The position numbers and the translations under genes were made by a program. From contig JAQTQB010000015.1 in the NCBI GenBank assembly GCA_028712475.1, forward strand, positions 1 to 51,652: a DNA stretch of 51,652 bases, given 5' to 3'. This DNA is from Verrucomicrobiales bacterium. GTDB lineage: Bacteria; Verrucomicrobiota; Verrucomicrobiia; Limisphaerales; UBA11358. The notes below the pieces were generated by a model, which saw only the letters and a list, made by a program, of their open reading frames with translations, made no database searches and was not told where the DNA came from. Shown piece after piece: positions 1-7,278 of the stretch (the first letter of the stretch is position 1; each line of letters begins with the position of its first letter).

Positions 1-1046
1 AAATCCGCGAACCGCACCATCGGGTTGTCTTGAAAGTAACTTTGGATGCTTTTCAGCGGCGTGCAGACGGCGGGCAATCCCACAGCAATGTATTCCACGA
101 CCTTGGCGACGAACGCGCAGTGCGTCCCGACGGATTCCTCATACGGCACGATGCCCACGCTCGCATCGGCGAGATGTTTCGCAACCTCCGCGTAAGGCAC
201 GAACCCAGTGGCTTCAAATTTAAATCCGGGTATCTCCTTTTCCGCGCGTTGCAACAGATTTTCGAGCGCGGCGGTGCGCCGGCCCACGAACCGGAAAATG
301 GTGCCGGGCCGATTTTGAACAACGTGCCGGATCGCGTCGAACGCGATTTTGCCAAGGTGATGAGCGTCGAACGAGCCGTGCATGACTACTACGGATGGAC
401 GGCCTTCAAACTCGGACCGAGCGCAAAACGGAAAACTCCCGGCGTCGTAGCCGTAATAAATCGGCAGGATTTTTTCGCGCGGATAGCCGCGAGCCGCGAG
501 CCGGGCGGCAAATTCGTCGGAGATGGCGCACACGCCGTCCACGCCGTAGCGGACGGGCAAGGAAATTTCGTAGCGCATCAGCGCGCGGACGAGCGGCTTC
601 GGCGCGATGTAGCCCGGCCACGTTTCCATGAAGCCGGTAAGCAGGTCGGGGAAATTCATCACGACCGGCACGCCGAGTTGTTTTTTTAATTTGCCGGCGG
701 CGACGGCGGAAATGGCATGTTGTGACAGGAGCAGATCAAACTTCACCGTTCGCGCGGCGGCGGCGACCATGCGTTGCAGGAAAAACGGGTAAGCCAGATA
801 CTTAAAATTTCGCAGCTTTGCGTAGCGGCCCATCTGCCACGCCGTGAACTGGTGCAGATGGATGAGGAATTTATTTTCCACGTTCACCGCGTCGGCGATC
901 TGCGGGCAGAAGACGTGGATCTCGTGGCCGCGCCGGACCATTTCCTCGACGAGATAGACCGCCTCCGCCGACCCGCCGCCGGACGGCGGAAAGAACGGTT
1001 CGTGAGTCAGAAACGCGATGCGGAGCGGAGTTGATGACGAACGCAC
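1..1046 (-). CDS. Glycosyltransferase, group 1 / GT4-like (3' end outside window)
   Basis: This minus-strand frame is open from the left edge to a GTG at 1046 (or TTG at 1052), about 348 residues without a stop. The N-terminus reads LRIAFLTHEPFFPPSGGGSA followed by EAVYLVEEMVRRGHEIHVFCP, which is the glycine-rich start of the first Rossmann domain of GT-B glycosyltransferases. Further on are MNFPDLLTGFMETWPGY, then VVVMHGSFDAHHLGKIAFDA, FRFVGRR and VGIVPYEESVGTHCAFVAKV followed by VEYIAVGLPAVCTP. The last stretch matches the nucleotide-sugar-binding second domain, with its E-x-x-A-x-G-x-P element. The C-terminal part lies beyond position 1. The likely role is transfer of a sugar from an activated donor during polysaccharide or glycolipid synthesis in the cytoplasm. 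Acceptor and donor cannot be told. No ATG start is available, so the start is uncertain. Its divergent neighbour is a tRNA gene. Confidence 0.8.
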   Translation of the reverse strand, partial: MRSSSTPLRIAFLTHEPFFPPSGGGSAEAVYLVEEMVRRGHEIHVFCPQIADAVNVENKFLIHLHQFTAWQMGRYAKLRNFKYLAYPFFLQRMVAAAARTVKFDLLLSQHAISAVAAGKLKKQLGVPVVMNFPDLLTGFMETWPGYIAPKPLVRALMRYEISLPVRYGVDGVCAISDEFAARLAARGYPREKILPIYYGYDAGSFPFCARSEFEGRPSVVVMHGSFDAHHLGKIAFDAIRHVVQNRPGTIFRFVGRRTAALENLLQRAEKEIPGFKFEATGFVPYAEVAKHLADASVGIVPYEESVGTHCAFVAKVVEYIAVGLPAVCTPLKSIQSYFQDNPMVRFAD

Positions 1047-1114
1047 GCGCAAACGCTATGAAATTTTGGCAAGGACGTTCAACCACAATTCACGTCCGGC
1101 ACCGGTGAAAAGTT

Positions 1115-1142
1115 TTGACAACGGCGGTTAAAACTTTAGATT
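1115..1142 (+). promoter_or_regulatory. Promoter of tRNA-Ala
   Basis: A consensus -35 box TTGACA (1115-1120) is followed after 16 nt by TAGATT (1137-1142), which matches 4 of 6 bases of the sigma-70 -10 box. The tRNA begins 16 nt further on, a normal spacing for a tRNA leader. Confidence 0.6.
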
Positions 1143-1158
1143 GCGCAGCGTTCCGGAT

Positions 1159-1234
1159 GGGGTCTTAGCTCAGTTGGTAGAGCACCACAATGGCATTGTG
1201 GGGGTCGAGAGTTCGAGCCTCTCAGGCTCCACCA
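1159..1234 (+). tRNA. tRNA-Ala (anticodon GGC)
   Basis: A complete 76-nt cloverleaf with encoded CCA. The acceptor strand GGGGTCT pairs with AGGCTCC (two G-T wobbles). The D stem is GCTC/GAGC. The anticodon stem CCACA/TGTGG encloses the loop ATGGCAT, giving anticodon GGC, which reads GCC alanine codons. The T arm is GAGAG-TTCGAGC-CTCTC. The gene is the integration target of the adjacent element: everything from nucleotide 28 of the tRNA onward is repeated at 12093-12194. Integration therefore leaves a functional gene at the left end. Confidence 0.97.
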
Positions 1235-1287
1235 TTCTAAACAGCCCGCTGATGTTGATTCAGTTCAATGTTGGTGGGCTTTTGTTT
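1186..1287 (+). repeat. attL: 102-bp direct repeat, tRNA 3' part plus terminator
   Basis: Positions 1186-1287 are identical to 12093-12194 over 102 bp, checked base by base. The flanking bases differ on both sides (C versus G before, G versus A after). The repeat covers the anticodon stem to the CCA end of tRNA-Ala (49 nt) plus 53 nt downstream including the terminator. A tyrosine integrase gene begins 101 bp inside this copy, as expected for attL of a tRNA-integrating element. Confidence 0.93.
1243..1287 (+). terminator. Rho-independent terminator of tRNA-Ala
   Basis: AGCCCGC (1243-1249) pairs with GTGGGCT (1274-1280) in a 7-bp stem with one G-T pair and a long loop, followed by TTTGTTT. 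The same structure is duplicated at 12150-12194. On the opposite strand the hairpin is followed by only a weak T tract, so before integration it may also have served the convergent V-ATPase operon. Confidence 0.65.
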
Positions 1288-1352
1288 GTTTTATTCATTT
1301 CTGCCCCACCCGACTTACTGCCAGCATGGTTTGAGTTGATACAGGGTTAAAC

Positions 1353-1382
1353 TTGACACAATAGGGCACTATCGGGCACTAT
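1353..1382 (+). promoter_or_regulatory. Left arm-type integrase sites overlapping a possible int promoter
   Basis: Two direct copies of GGGCACTAT lie at 1364-1372 and 1374-1382, 7 bp before the integrase ATG. A TTGACA (1353-1358) with a poor -10 candidate CACTAT (1377-1382, 18-nt spacer) overlaps them. Similar pairs of GGGCACTA-type repeats occur at 12028-12048 near the right end. Paired copies at both ends fit arm-type integrase binding sites, and overlap with the promoter would allow autoregulation. Function is inferred. Confidence 0.55.
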
Positions 1383-1388
1383 TGCGTT

Positions 1389-2537
1389 ATGAAAGTTCGG
1401 AAGATTGACCGGCGGAAAACCGACAAGCGCTACAAGCGTGTTGAATGGGTGCTGGACTACTATTCAGGCGGCAAGCGGATTAGAAAATGGTTTTCTTCCA
1501 AAGCCGAGGCCGAGACTGAAATGGGTTCGCTCAAAGATCAGACTCGGACGGGCGGCAAGGCGTGGTTCGACAGCACGCCGGAGGAACGTAGCGACATAAT
1601 GCACATCATGGCCGAGGCCAAAAAGGATAACATATCACTTCGCACGGTTTGGGAAGCGTTCAAATCCGGCAAGCTTGACGCCGCGCCCATGGTTCGTCGC
1701 ACTTTGAAACAAGCCGTCACGGAAACCATCGAAGCGAAGCAAAACCAAAACTTGCGCGACCGTTACGTTGCCGAGTTGGAAAACTATCTTTGGAAGTTCG
1801 CCAGCGGACGCGAGGAAATGTTTATTGATCGAATCACCGTTGCCGATATTGAACAATGGTTCGACAAGCGCGGTGAAGCATTAAGCACCCGTCGCAGCAA
1901 CTTGGGCAGATTGTCCGCCATGTTCGACGTTTGCTGGCGTCGTGGTTACACCAAGGAAAATATCTGTTTGAAGATCACGCCGCCGAAACTGGATGAAGTC
2001 CCGCCGGCCATCTTGACACCCAAGCAAGCCGCCGCCCTGCTAAAGAACTGCAAGGCGCAATCTCCTAAAATGCTTCCTTGGCTCACGCTTGGAATGTTCG
2101 CGGGCATCCGGCCCGAGGAAATTGAAAAGCTCACATGGGCGGACGTGGACATAAAGCAAAAGCACGTTGAGATAACCGCAGCCGCATCAAAAACCCGTGA
2201 CCGTCGAATTGTGCCGCTGAATGACACCGCGCTCGCTTGGTTGAAAGTTTGCAAGGCTGGAAAACCTGCCGACATGGTTGCGCCTGAAAAATCCAGCTTG
2301 CGTCGTCATCGCCGCGCCCTGAAAGACGCCGCTGGCGTCGAATGGGTTCAGGATATTTTGCGCCACACCGCCGCAAGCTATCTGCTCCAGCTACACCAAG
2401 ACGCCGCCAAGGTTTCGCATTGGAATGGTCATTCAGTCCGCACGCTGGAAACGAAATACAAAAACACCGTCACGCCGTCCGACTGCGAACAATTTTGGGC
2501 GCTGACACCGAAGGCCGTTAAGAAGGCCACAAAATGA
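1389..2537 (+). CDS. int: Tyrosine-type site-specific integrase
   Basis: A 382-residue phage-type tyrosine recombinase that would integrate and excise the element at the tRNA-Ala site. The N-terminal ~45 residues resemble an arm-binding domain (RVEWVLDYYSGGKRIRKWF). Residues ~105-200 are the core-binding SAM-like domain. The catalytic domain shows R241 (MFAGIRPEEIEKLTW), a candidate K268 (AASKTRDRR), R325 (DILRHTAASYLL), H348 (WNGHSVRTLE) and the nucleophile Y357 (ETKYKN). The first His of the usual H-x-x-R box is replaced: D322 sits there, next to Q321. The gene starts directly after the candidate arm sites, and its stop overlaps the next start (ATGA at 2534), so it is co-translated with the ligase-like gene. 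Confidence 0.93.
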   Translation: MKVRKIDRRKTDKRYKRVEWVLDYYSGGKRIRKWFSSKAEAETEMGSLKDQTRTGGKAWFDSTPEERSDIMHIMAEAKKDNISLRTVWEAFKSGKLDAAPMVRRTLKQAVTETIEAKQNQNLRDRYVAELENYLWKFASGREEMFIDRITVADIEQWFDKRGEALSTRRSNLGRLSAMFDVCWRRGYTKENICLKITPPKLDEVPPAILTPKQAAALLKNCKAQSPKMLPWLTLGMFAGIRPEEIEKLTWADVDIKQKHVEITAAASKTRDRRIVPLNDTALAWLKVCKAGKPADMVAPEKSSLRRHRRALKDAAGVEWVQDILRHTAASYLLQLHQDAAKVSHWNGHSVRTLETKYKNTVTPSDCEQFWALTPKAVKKATK

Positions 2538-3052
2538 AACTCGATAAATTCATCACTCTTGGCGCGGACTGTCAGGTCAGGACGAACCTCGACGGCTGGT
2601 ATCTGTCCGAAAAAATGGACGGCTGCCGGGCGATCTGGGACGGCTCGAATCTTTGGTCACGCGGCGGCAAAATCATTTCCCTGCCCGCGAGCATCCGCAC
2701 CGCGCTTCCCGCCGGCCATCGGCTCGACGGGGAAGTCTGGGCTGGACGCGAACGCTTCACAGAAGCCCGCCTTGCTGTCCAGTATGGCCGATGGACGCGC
2801 CGGTGTCGGTTTGTGGCCTTCGACGCTCCGGACGCAACGGGAACCTGGCAGGAGCGCGTTGCCGAGGCTGGCAGGCGCTACGGCGATGTTGTCAGCTTCA
2901 ACGTGTGCGAGTCTTGGCGGCACGCCAACGCATTGCTGTTTGAAGTGCAAGCCATCTGTGGCGAAGGATTGGTTGCCAGACACCCGACCGCACGCGGCTA
3001 CGAACACGGGCGCACGGATAATTTCTTGAAAGTGAAGGAACCGCTGTTATGA
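2534..3052 (+). CDS. Minimal ATP-dependent DNA ligase-like nucleotidyltransferase
   Basis: A 172-residue protein carrying the full series of covalent nucleotidyltransferase motifs: motif I EKMDG with the adenylated lysine K27, motif Ia SRGGK (R43), motif III LDGEVW (E67), motif IIIa FVAFDAPD, motif IV EGLVARHP (E144) and motif V FLKVK (K166/K168). It ends four residues after motif V, so the C-terminal OB-fold found in nearly all DNA and RNA ligases is missing. It would be expected to adenylate itself and perhaps seal nicks, but without the OB domain it may need a partner. An RNA ligase or mRNA-cap-like role is less likely. ATGA overlaps join it to the integrase upstream and the next gene downstream, so it probably acts in the element's replication or in finishing its integration. 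Confidence 0.8.
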   Translation: MKLDKFITLGADCQVRTNLDGWYLSEKMDGCRAIWDGSNLWSRGGKIISLPASIRTALPAGHRLDGEVWAGRERFTEARLAVQYGRWTRRCRFVAFDAPDATGTWQERVAEAGRRYGDVVSFNVCESWRHANALLFEVQAICGEGLVARHPTARGYEHGRTDNFLKVKEPLL

Positions 3053-3912
3053 AAAAGGCCAAACCGATCTTGCCGCCAGCGTGCGAATGGGATTTTCGCC
3101 AAGTTGACCCGAATTTATTTCGGGAAGCTGCCGTTTATGAATACGCCCGGAGCAGCGACACAATCCGCGCTCCGCTTGTGCTCTGGCTGGATACGGTTTT
3201 GAAGCGGAAGAAAATCCGCCAGCATATTCTCGACGCAATCCTGGCAGCGGAAAAATTCAATGGAGATCCGGCTGATTTTTACCCGGCTGGATTGTGGAAA
3301 GAAATTTATCCGTCCGCGTCACAGCTAGGCGTTTCGGGATTGGAAATCGGCAGCATCATCATGGCAGCGCGGCCTGATTTTGATTCTCCGTGGATTACGG
3401 ACGGCGTGAAAATTCGCGGCGAGCGGGACGCGGAATTTAGCCGCGTGCGGTGTTATCCGCTTGAACACACTTTCAACCGCTTGGCACAGCGCGACGGTGA
3501 AAAAATTCCACTCAAAAAGATTCTGGAAATTGAAGGCCGAATCGCAAAACAGTGGGGCGATTACAAATTGCAAATAGACTGGTTTGCGGATGGCGAGCTT
3601 TCAAACATTAAAGATGTCGTCAGGGACTTTGATAAATGGTTGCGTGCGGAAGTGAAGCAGACAAAACCCAAAATGCGGAGAGGACGAAACGCGCAAGCCG
3701 AGCAAGCTGCCTATCCGCTGAAATGTCTAGCCGCGCTCCGCTTGCGCCGCGCCGGATTCACCTATGATGCAGCAGCCAATGCGTTGCAACATCTTGAAGG
3801 AAGTTTTAGCTGGATTGTTCCCTACTTCAAAAATGCGCCTTCGTGGACAAAAGCAATTCAGTTTGCCGAAAAGACCCTTGCCGAATTTGAAGCCGGGAAA
3901 ATTAACTTCTAA
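3049..3912 (+). CDS. Element protein of unknown function (287 aa)
   Basis: I do not recognise the family. The 287-residue soluble protein has no signal peptide or membrane segment. Its N-terminal half is hydrophobic/aromatic mixed (PACEWDFRQVDPNLFREAAVYEY), and there is a basic linker at about residues 200-215 (KPKMRRGRNAQAEQ). The C-terminal region is helical (CLAALRLRRAGFTYDAAANAL), compatible with a small DNA-binding or protein-binding domain. It starts at ATGA overlapping the ligase-like gene and is followed by a 56-bp gap before the Xis-like gene. Position in the int-ligase unit suggests a role in recombination or early replication, which is inference only. Confidence 0.75.
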   Translation: MKKAKPILPPACEWDFRQVDPNLFREAAVYEYARSSDTIRAPLVLWLDTVLKRKKIRQHILDAILAAEKFNGDPADFYPAGLWKEIYPSASQLGVSGLEIGSIIMAARPDFDSPWITDGVKIRGERDAEFSRVRCYPLEHTFNRLAQRDGEKIPLKKILEIEGRIAKQWGDYKLQIDWFADGELSNIKDVVRDFDKWLRAEVKQTKPKMRRGRNAQAEQAAYPLKCLAALRLRRAGFTYDAAANALQHLEGSFSWIVPYFKNAPSWTKAIQFAEKTLAEFEAGKINF

Positions 3913-3968
3913 TCGCCCCTGACTAGGAGCTAAGGCGGTTTTCTTGATCGTGGCGCATTATCGCGGCC

Positions 3969-4178
3969 ATGTCAGATACAACACCGCAACAAGTCACAGA
4001 CGCCAGTTTCAATCTCGACGCACTGCTGACTCCAGCCGACGCCGCGCACTGGCTCAAAATGGCGGAGCGCACCTTGCTGGATAACGTCCGCCGCAAAAAA
4101 ATTCCGTGCGTCCGAATCAATAACCGTGTGTTGCGCTTCCATCCGCGCAGTATCTTAGCGGCGAAGGGGGCGAAGTGA
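3969..4178 (+). CDS. xis: Excisionase-like HTH protein (HTH_17/MerR-type)
   Basis: A 69-residue protein. Residues 19-60 (LLTPADAAHWLKMAERTLLDNV, then RRKKIPCVRINNRVLRF) are a typical winged helix-turn-helix of the HTH_17/excisionase family, with the TPADAA-W helix and the IPCVRINNRVLRF wing. Such proteins bend DNA at att sites to favour excision, or act as small regulators. It lies in the early part of a tRNA-integrated element, and its stop overlaps the next start (GTGA at 4175). Directionality factor is the likeliest role. A transcriptional regulator is the alternative. Confidence 0.75.
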   Translation: MSDTTPQQVTDASFNLDALLTPADAAHWLKMAERTLLDNVRRKKIPCVRINNRVLRFHPRSILAAKGAK

Positions 4179-4585
4179 GTCAGTTCAGACCGGAGATGCA
4201 CGATCCCACCCGGCACGATCCGCTTGCGCCGGAGTTACACGTCGAATTTCCGCATGATGATTGCGCTGACAGGCTCGACGGCATCAGGAAAGAACTTTCT
4301 GTTTCTGATTACGAAAAGCTGCAACTTGCCCTGGGTGAAATCTTCAGATGGGTTTGCAAGACGAATCTCGATCACAAGGAAGCCCAATCCCGAATTGGCA
4401 GGCGCTTTGTCGCTCTGGCTTGGTGCGTGAATCCCAAACTCATTACGGGCGAGCCGTCATTGAGTCGGATCGCTGAAAAATTTGGCGTGAGCAAAAGTTT
4501 AATGTCCGTCCACGCAACCGACGCCACGCGAAAATTTGGAACTCGAAACCGTTTTCAAAATCACTGTCCGCTCAAAAAACCATGA
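4175..4585 (+). CDS. Small HTH-containing element protein
   Basis: A 136-residue protein starting with GTG that overlaps the Xis-like stop. Residues 94-120 (PSLSRIAEKFGVSKSLMSVH) form a helix-turn-helix of the sigma-like/ParB-like type, so DNA binding is likely. The N-terminal half is acidic and contains CADRLDGIRKELSVSDYEKL. A family name cannot be given. The stop overlaps the next ATG (ATGA at 4582). Being placed before the replication ATPase, it could be a replication or copy-number regulator, which is inference. Confidence 0.65.
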   Translation: MSQFRPEMHDPTRHDPLAPELHVEFPHDDCADRLDGIRKELSVSDYEKLQLALGEIFRWVCKTNLDHKEAQSRIGRRFVALAWCVNPKLITGEPSLSRIAEKFGVSKSLMSVHATDATRKFGTRNRFQNHCPLKKP

Positions 4586-4770
4586 AACCACCCAAACCCA
4601 AACAAAGCGGCCCCGGCGGTGGCAAAACCGTCGAGGCCAGTGAACCGAAATGTCTTCATAAAAGGGCGAACGTCCAGCCGATCCGCCGGGTTTGCGCCGC
4701 CTTGCTTTTGCGCGAAATACTCTACGAAATTTCCAGACGACGGGATGTTCAAAGGGGGGTAGCGCGATGA
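4582..4770 (+). CDS. Small basic protein between ATGA overlaps (62 aa)
   Basis: A 62-residue basic ORF starting MKPPKPKQSGPGGGKTVEAS with a helical tail (AALLLREILYEISRRRDVQR). Its start overlaps the upstream stop (ATGA 4582-4585) and its stop overlaps the start of the ATPase gene (ATGA 4767-4770). Two such overlaps support translation even though the protein is not recognised. It might be a partner or loader for the ATPase; this is unproven. Confidence 0.5.
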   Translation: MKPPKPKQSGPGGGKTVEASEPKCLHKRANVQPIRRVCAALLLREILYEISRRRDVQRGVAR

Positions 4771-6176
4771 ACAACGAATTTTGTGTTCTCGCCAGCGTGA
4801 TTGAATCGGGCAACACACCGTTGCCGCCGTTCGTCGGCAAGCTGATTCAAAACGCGCCCGAATCTTTCGACGATCTCCGAGCCGGTAAAATCGCCGTCAC
4901 CGTCAGAACCATGCGTCAAGCCGGCGAGCCGGTGAACTTCTCCATCATCGGAGAACGCCACTTGCCTTTTCTAAATTTCATCATCACGGAGTTGAATCAT
5001 TCGGTGATGCTATTGGCCCACGCCGAGTTCTACGCGGAAACATGCTGGCAGGCTTTCCAAGTCAGACGCTTCCTGTCCGTCACCGATGAAGCGGTTCAAG
5101 CCATGAAATCCGCACCCGGCCAAGCGCCGGCCATCATAGCCAACACACGGGCCGCGCTCGATAACATCACCAGTGAATCGCACACCCTGATTGACCGGAT
5201 CACGGCGCGGATTTATTCGCCACAGGCCAAACCCATTGAACCGGCACCGCGATATTCCATCGCCAACACGCAGCTTTGCACGCCTGGCAATCTGACCACT
5301 CTTTCAGCGCAAGCGAAGGCTGGAAAATCCGCCGCCATCGGCGCGATGATGGCCAGCACGTTTGCGCGGGACACAGATTGCCTTGGCTTCACTTCCACAA
5401 ATCCACATGGTCATGCTGTTGTCCATCTGGACACCGAACAATGCCCGTTTGACCACTGGCAGCTAATTCAACGTGCTTTGCGACGCGCCAGAGTGGACAC
5501 CGCGCCCGAATGGTTGCGCTCGTTTTGTCTCACTGGATTTTCTGCCGATGATGTTCGCTCCGCAATCCGTGTTTCAATGGATGATGCCAAGAAACAATTC
5601 GGTGGTGTTCACTCTGTTTTCATTGACGGCATTGCCGACGCCGCGCATGACGTGAACGACCCGGACGAAACCAGCAGCCTCATCACCGAACTTCACAAGC
5701 TGGCGATTGAATTTGATTGCCCGATCATCAACATCATTCACGTCAATCCCGGCAGCGACTTCAAGACACGCGGCCATCTTGGTTCGCAGCTTGAACGGAA
5801 ATCGGAAACAAACTTGCGGCTCGAAAAGGATGATTCAGGCGCGAGCGTCATCTGGGCGGACAAAAACCGCCGCGCCCCGATCCCCAAAAACACCGCCCCG
5901 CGTTTCGTTTGGAACGACGAAGCCGGGATGCACGTTCTTGCCGCAAGCATTGGCAGCATCAAGCAGGCCGCCAGCCTCAATGAACTGCGCGAGCAATGCC
6001 ATGAGGCTTTTGGAAACGCAGGCACATCAACCCTTACTTGGACGGCGTTCGTTACGGCACTCCTGCGCGTTCCAGGAGTGAACAGCAAGCGAACTGCCGA
6101 GCGAATACACACCGACGCAAAAGAGCGCGGAATCATCGTCAAAAACGTCATCGGACAATGGGAATTATCAGCATGA
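4767..6176 (+). CDS. RepA/DnaB-like replicative ATPase (AAA_25 type)
   Basis: A 469-residue protein. The ATG at 4767 is preferred over 4692 because AAAGGGGGG lies just upstream and the ATG overlaps the previous stop. Residues 1-100 resemble the DnaB N-terminal domain (NEFCVLASVIESGN, VRTMRQAGEPVNFS). Residues 178-190 are a P-loop (LSAQAKAGKSAAI), and SVFIDGIAD at ~283-291 is the Walker B strand. HVNPGSDFKTRGHLGSQLER fits the sensor region of RecA-fold RepA/AAA_25 proteins. The C-terminal ~80 residues may form a winged helix. The likely role is helicase or initiator ATPase for replicating the excised element. A cluster of CCGCCAA repeats directly follows and may be its origin. Confidence 0.8.
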   Translation: MNNEFCVLASVIESGNTPLPPFVGKLIQNAPESFDDLRAGKIAVTVRTMRQAGEPVNFSIIGERHLPFLNFIITELNHSVMLLAHAEFYAETCWQAFQVRRFLSVTDEAVQAMKSAPGQAPAIIANTRAALDNITSESHTLIDRITARIYSPQAKPIEPAPRYSIANTQLCTPGNLTTLSAQAKAGKSAAIGAMMASTFARDTDCLGFTSTNPHGHAVVHLDTEQCPFDHWQLIQRALRRARVDTAPEWLRSFCLTGFSADDVRSAIRVSMDDAKKQFGGVHSVFIDGIADAAHDVNDPDETSSLITELHKLAIEFDCPIINIIHVNPGSDFKTRGHLGSQLERKSETNLRLEKDDSGASVIWADKNRRAPIPKNTAPRFVWNDEAGMHVLAASIGSIKQAASLNELREQCHEAFGNAGTSTLTWTAFVTALLRVPGVNSKRTAERIHTDAKERGIIVKNVIGQWELSA

Positions 6177-6286
6177 ACCGCCAACCGCCAAACTACCGCC
6201 AAACTACCGCCAATGATGTCAACCGCCAAACCGCCAACCGCCTATATGTAAAGGCGGTGTTGGCGGTGGTGGTTGTGGGTGAGTAA
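6173..6286 (+). CDS. Possible 37-aa ORF inside the repeat cluster
   Basis: The ATG at 6173 overlaps the stop of the ATPase gene (ATGA), opening a 37-codon frame: MNRQPPNYRQTTANDVNRQ, then TANRLYVKAVLAVVVVGE. Its composition is dictated by CCGCCAA repeats. It may be translated by coupling, or may simply be the reading of an origin-like DNA repeat. Confidence 0.25.
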   Translation: MNRQPPNYRQTTANDVNRQTANRLYVKAVLAVVVVGE

Positions 6287-6295
6287 CCGCCAACC
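6176..6295 (+). repeat. CCGCCAA repeat cluster, candidate iterons/origin
   Basis: Within 120 bp the motif CCGCCAA (or CCGCC) occurs about eight times directly, including two perfect CCGCCAAACTA units in tandem at 6188-6210. It also occurs inverted (AGGCGGTGTTGGCGG near 6252-6266). The inner CCGCCT/AGGCGG pair can form a hairpin around TATATGTAA. Dense short repeats next to a RepA-like gene are typical of iteron origins. There are no uniform spacers, so it is not CRISPR. Confidence 0.55.
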
Positions 6296-6574
6296 ATGAA
6301 AACAGCACAACTGCCGGCCATGCCCGACTATTCCAAGCCCGTGGAATGTCGAGGCTCAGAACTTTCGGCAGTCATCGCCCAAGCACAGGCCGCAGGCTTC
6401 CATTGCCACCGTATGACCGTCGCAGACCAGGTGGTCTATCGGCTTCAGTTCTGGCGACTCGACGCGCCACAGGCCACGCCAGAGGGCAACGCACCGCCCC
6501 CATCAAAGGAATCTTTTTTCAATCTCGATAAATTCGGGGGTCTGGTGTCATCGCCCTGGACACGTTGCAAGTGA
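6296..6574 (+). CDS. Hypothetical element protein (92 aa)
   Basis: A 92-residue ORF just after the repeat cluster. It starts MKTAQLPAMPDYSKPVECRG and has a compact alpha/beta-looking middle (LSAVIAQAQAAGFHCHRMTV, ADQVVYRLQFWR) with a Pro-rich tail. No family is recognised, and there is no membrane segment. It sits between the candidate origin and HTH genes. Confidence 0.5.
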   Translation: MKTAQLPAMPDYSKPVECRGSELSAVIAQAQAAGFHCHRMTVADQVVYRLQFWRLDAPQATPEGNAPPPSKESFFNLDKFGGLVSSPWTRCK

Positions 6575-6596
6575 TTTTCAACAACCCTAGCATCCC

Positions 6597-7277
6597 ATGA
6601 AAAAAAACAACTTCGTAAAACGGCAGATTTCCGCGCTGGATAAGCGACTGAAGGCCGGTAAAAAATTAACGGCGGCAGACCTGTCTTTTCTTGAAAGACA
6701 CGTCTCGTCCTCGCCCAGGTCTAGCGAACCAGTTGCCGGCGGCGATGGCATCTGTGCAGTAAGCGCGTCTGATTTAGCGCGACGTCTAGGCACGACACGT
6801 CAAACAATCGGCTGGCATCGAAACCGGAACGGTGCGCCAAACAATTTGAATGTTTCGCAATGGCGCAGCTACATGCTTTCTGTTGCCAAAGGAGCGAACC
6901 GAGATCGAGTAGCGGCGTCCGGCACAGTCCCCGACCGTGGAAATTCCAAAGGTTACGACATGGGAATTTTGATTGCGTCGAACGCAATTGGCGAAAACCT
7001 CCCGCGCATTGTGGACACCGCACTTGCTTCATCTGGCATCAAGGCGACACCGGAGAAACTCGACAGGACCGTAATCAGCATCTGGATTTCGATTTGCGGA
7101 CAGCTTCACGCGACAGCCATCCGGTGCGGATGCTCTGACACACCGCTGAATCCTGATTGCGACCTGAACGAGCTTTGCCCGAAGCCGATTCAGGAAGCCG
7201 CCCGCCGCATCGGTTACGACCTGCCCGCCGCGCTCGTGGAAGTGCATCGGATTCTGAAGATCGAATCCGGCGAATAA
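6597..7277 (+). CDS. HTH protein, possibly packaging small-subunit-like
   Basis: A 226-residue protein. Residues 54-80 (AVSASDLARRLGTTRQTIGW followed by HRNRNG) form a clear helix-turn-helix like those of phage Nu1/terminase-small-subunit and MerR-like proteins. The C-terminal half is not recognised; it has a Cys-rich stretch (RCGCSDTPLNPDCDLNELC) that could hold a metal, though this is uncertain. If it is a packaging recognition protein, it would direct a helper phage terminase to the element, as satellites do. No terminase large subunit is present. A transcription regulator is equally possible. Confidence 0.6.
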   Translation: MKKNNFVKRQISALDKRLKAGKKLTAADLSFLERHVSSSPRSSEPVAGGDGICAVSASDLARRLGTTRQTIGWHRNRNGAPNNLNVSQWRSYMLSVAKGANRDRVAASGTVPDRGNSKGYDMGILIASNAIGENLPRIVDTALASSGIKATPEKLDRTVISIWISICGQLHATAIRCGCSDTPLNPDCDLNELCPKPIQEAARRIGYDLPAALVEVHRILKIESGE

Positions 7278-7278
7278 T

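Noticed and set aside
30..689. Long plus-strand open frame at the left edge
   Set aside because: It is the antisense shadow of the minus-strand glycosyltransferase, whose translation shows clear GT-B motifs.
6176..6295. CRISPR-like array
   Set aside because: The repeats are 7-11 bp with irregular tiny gaps and no spacers, and there are no cas genes.
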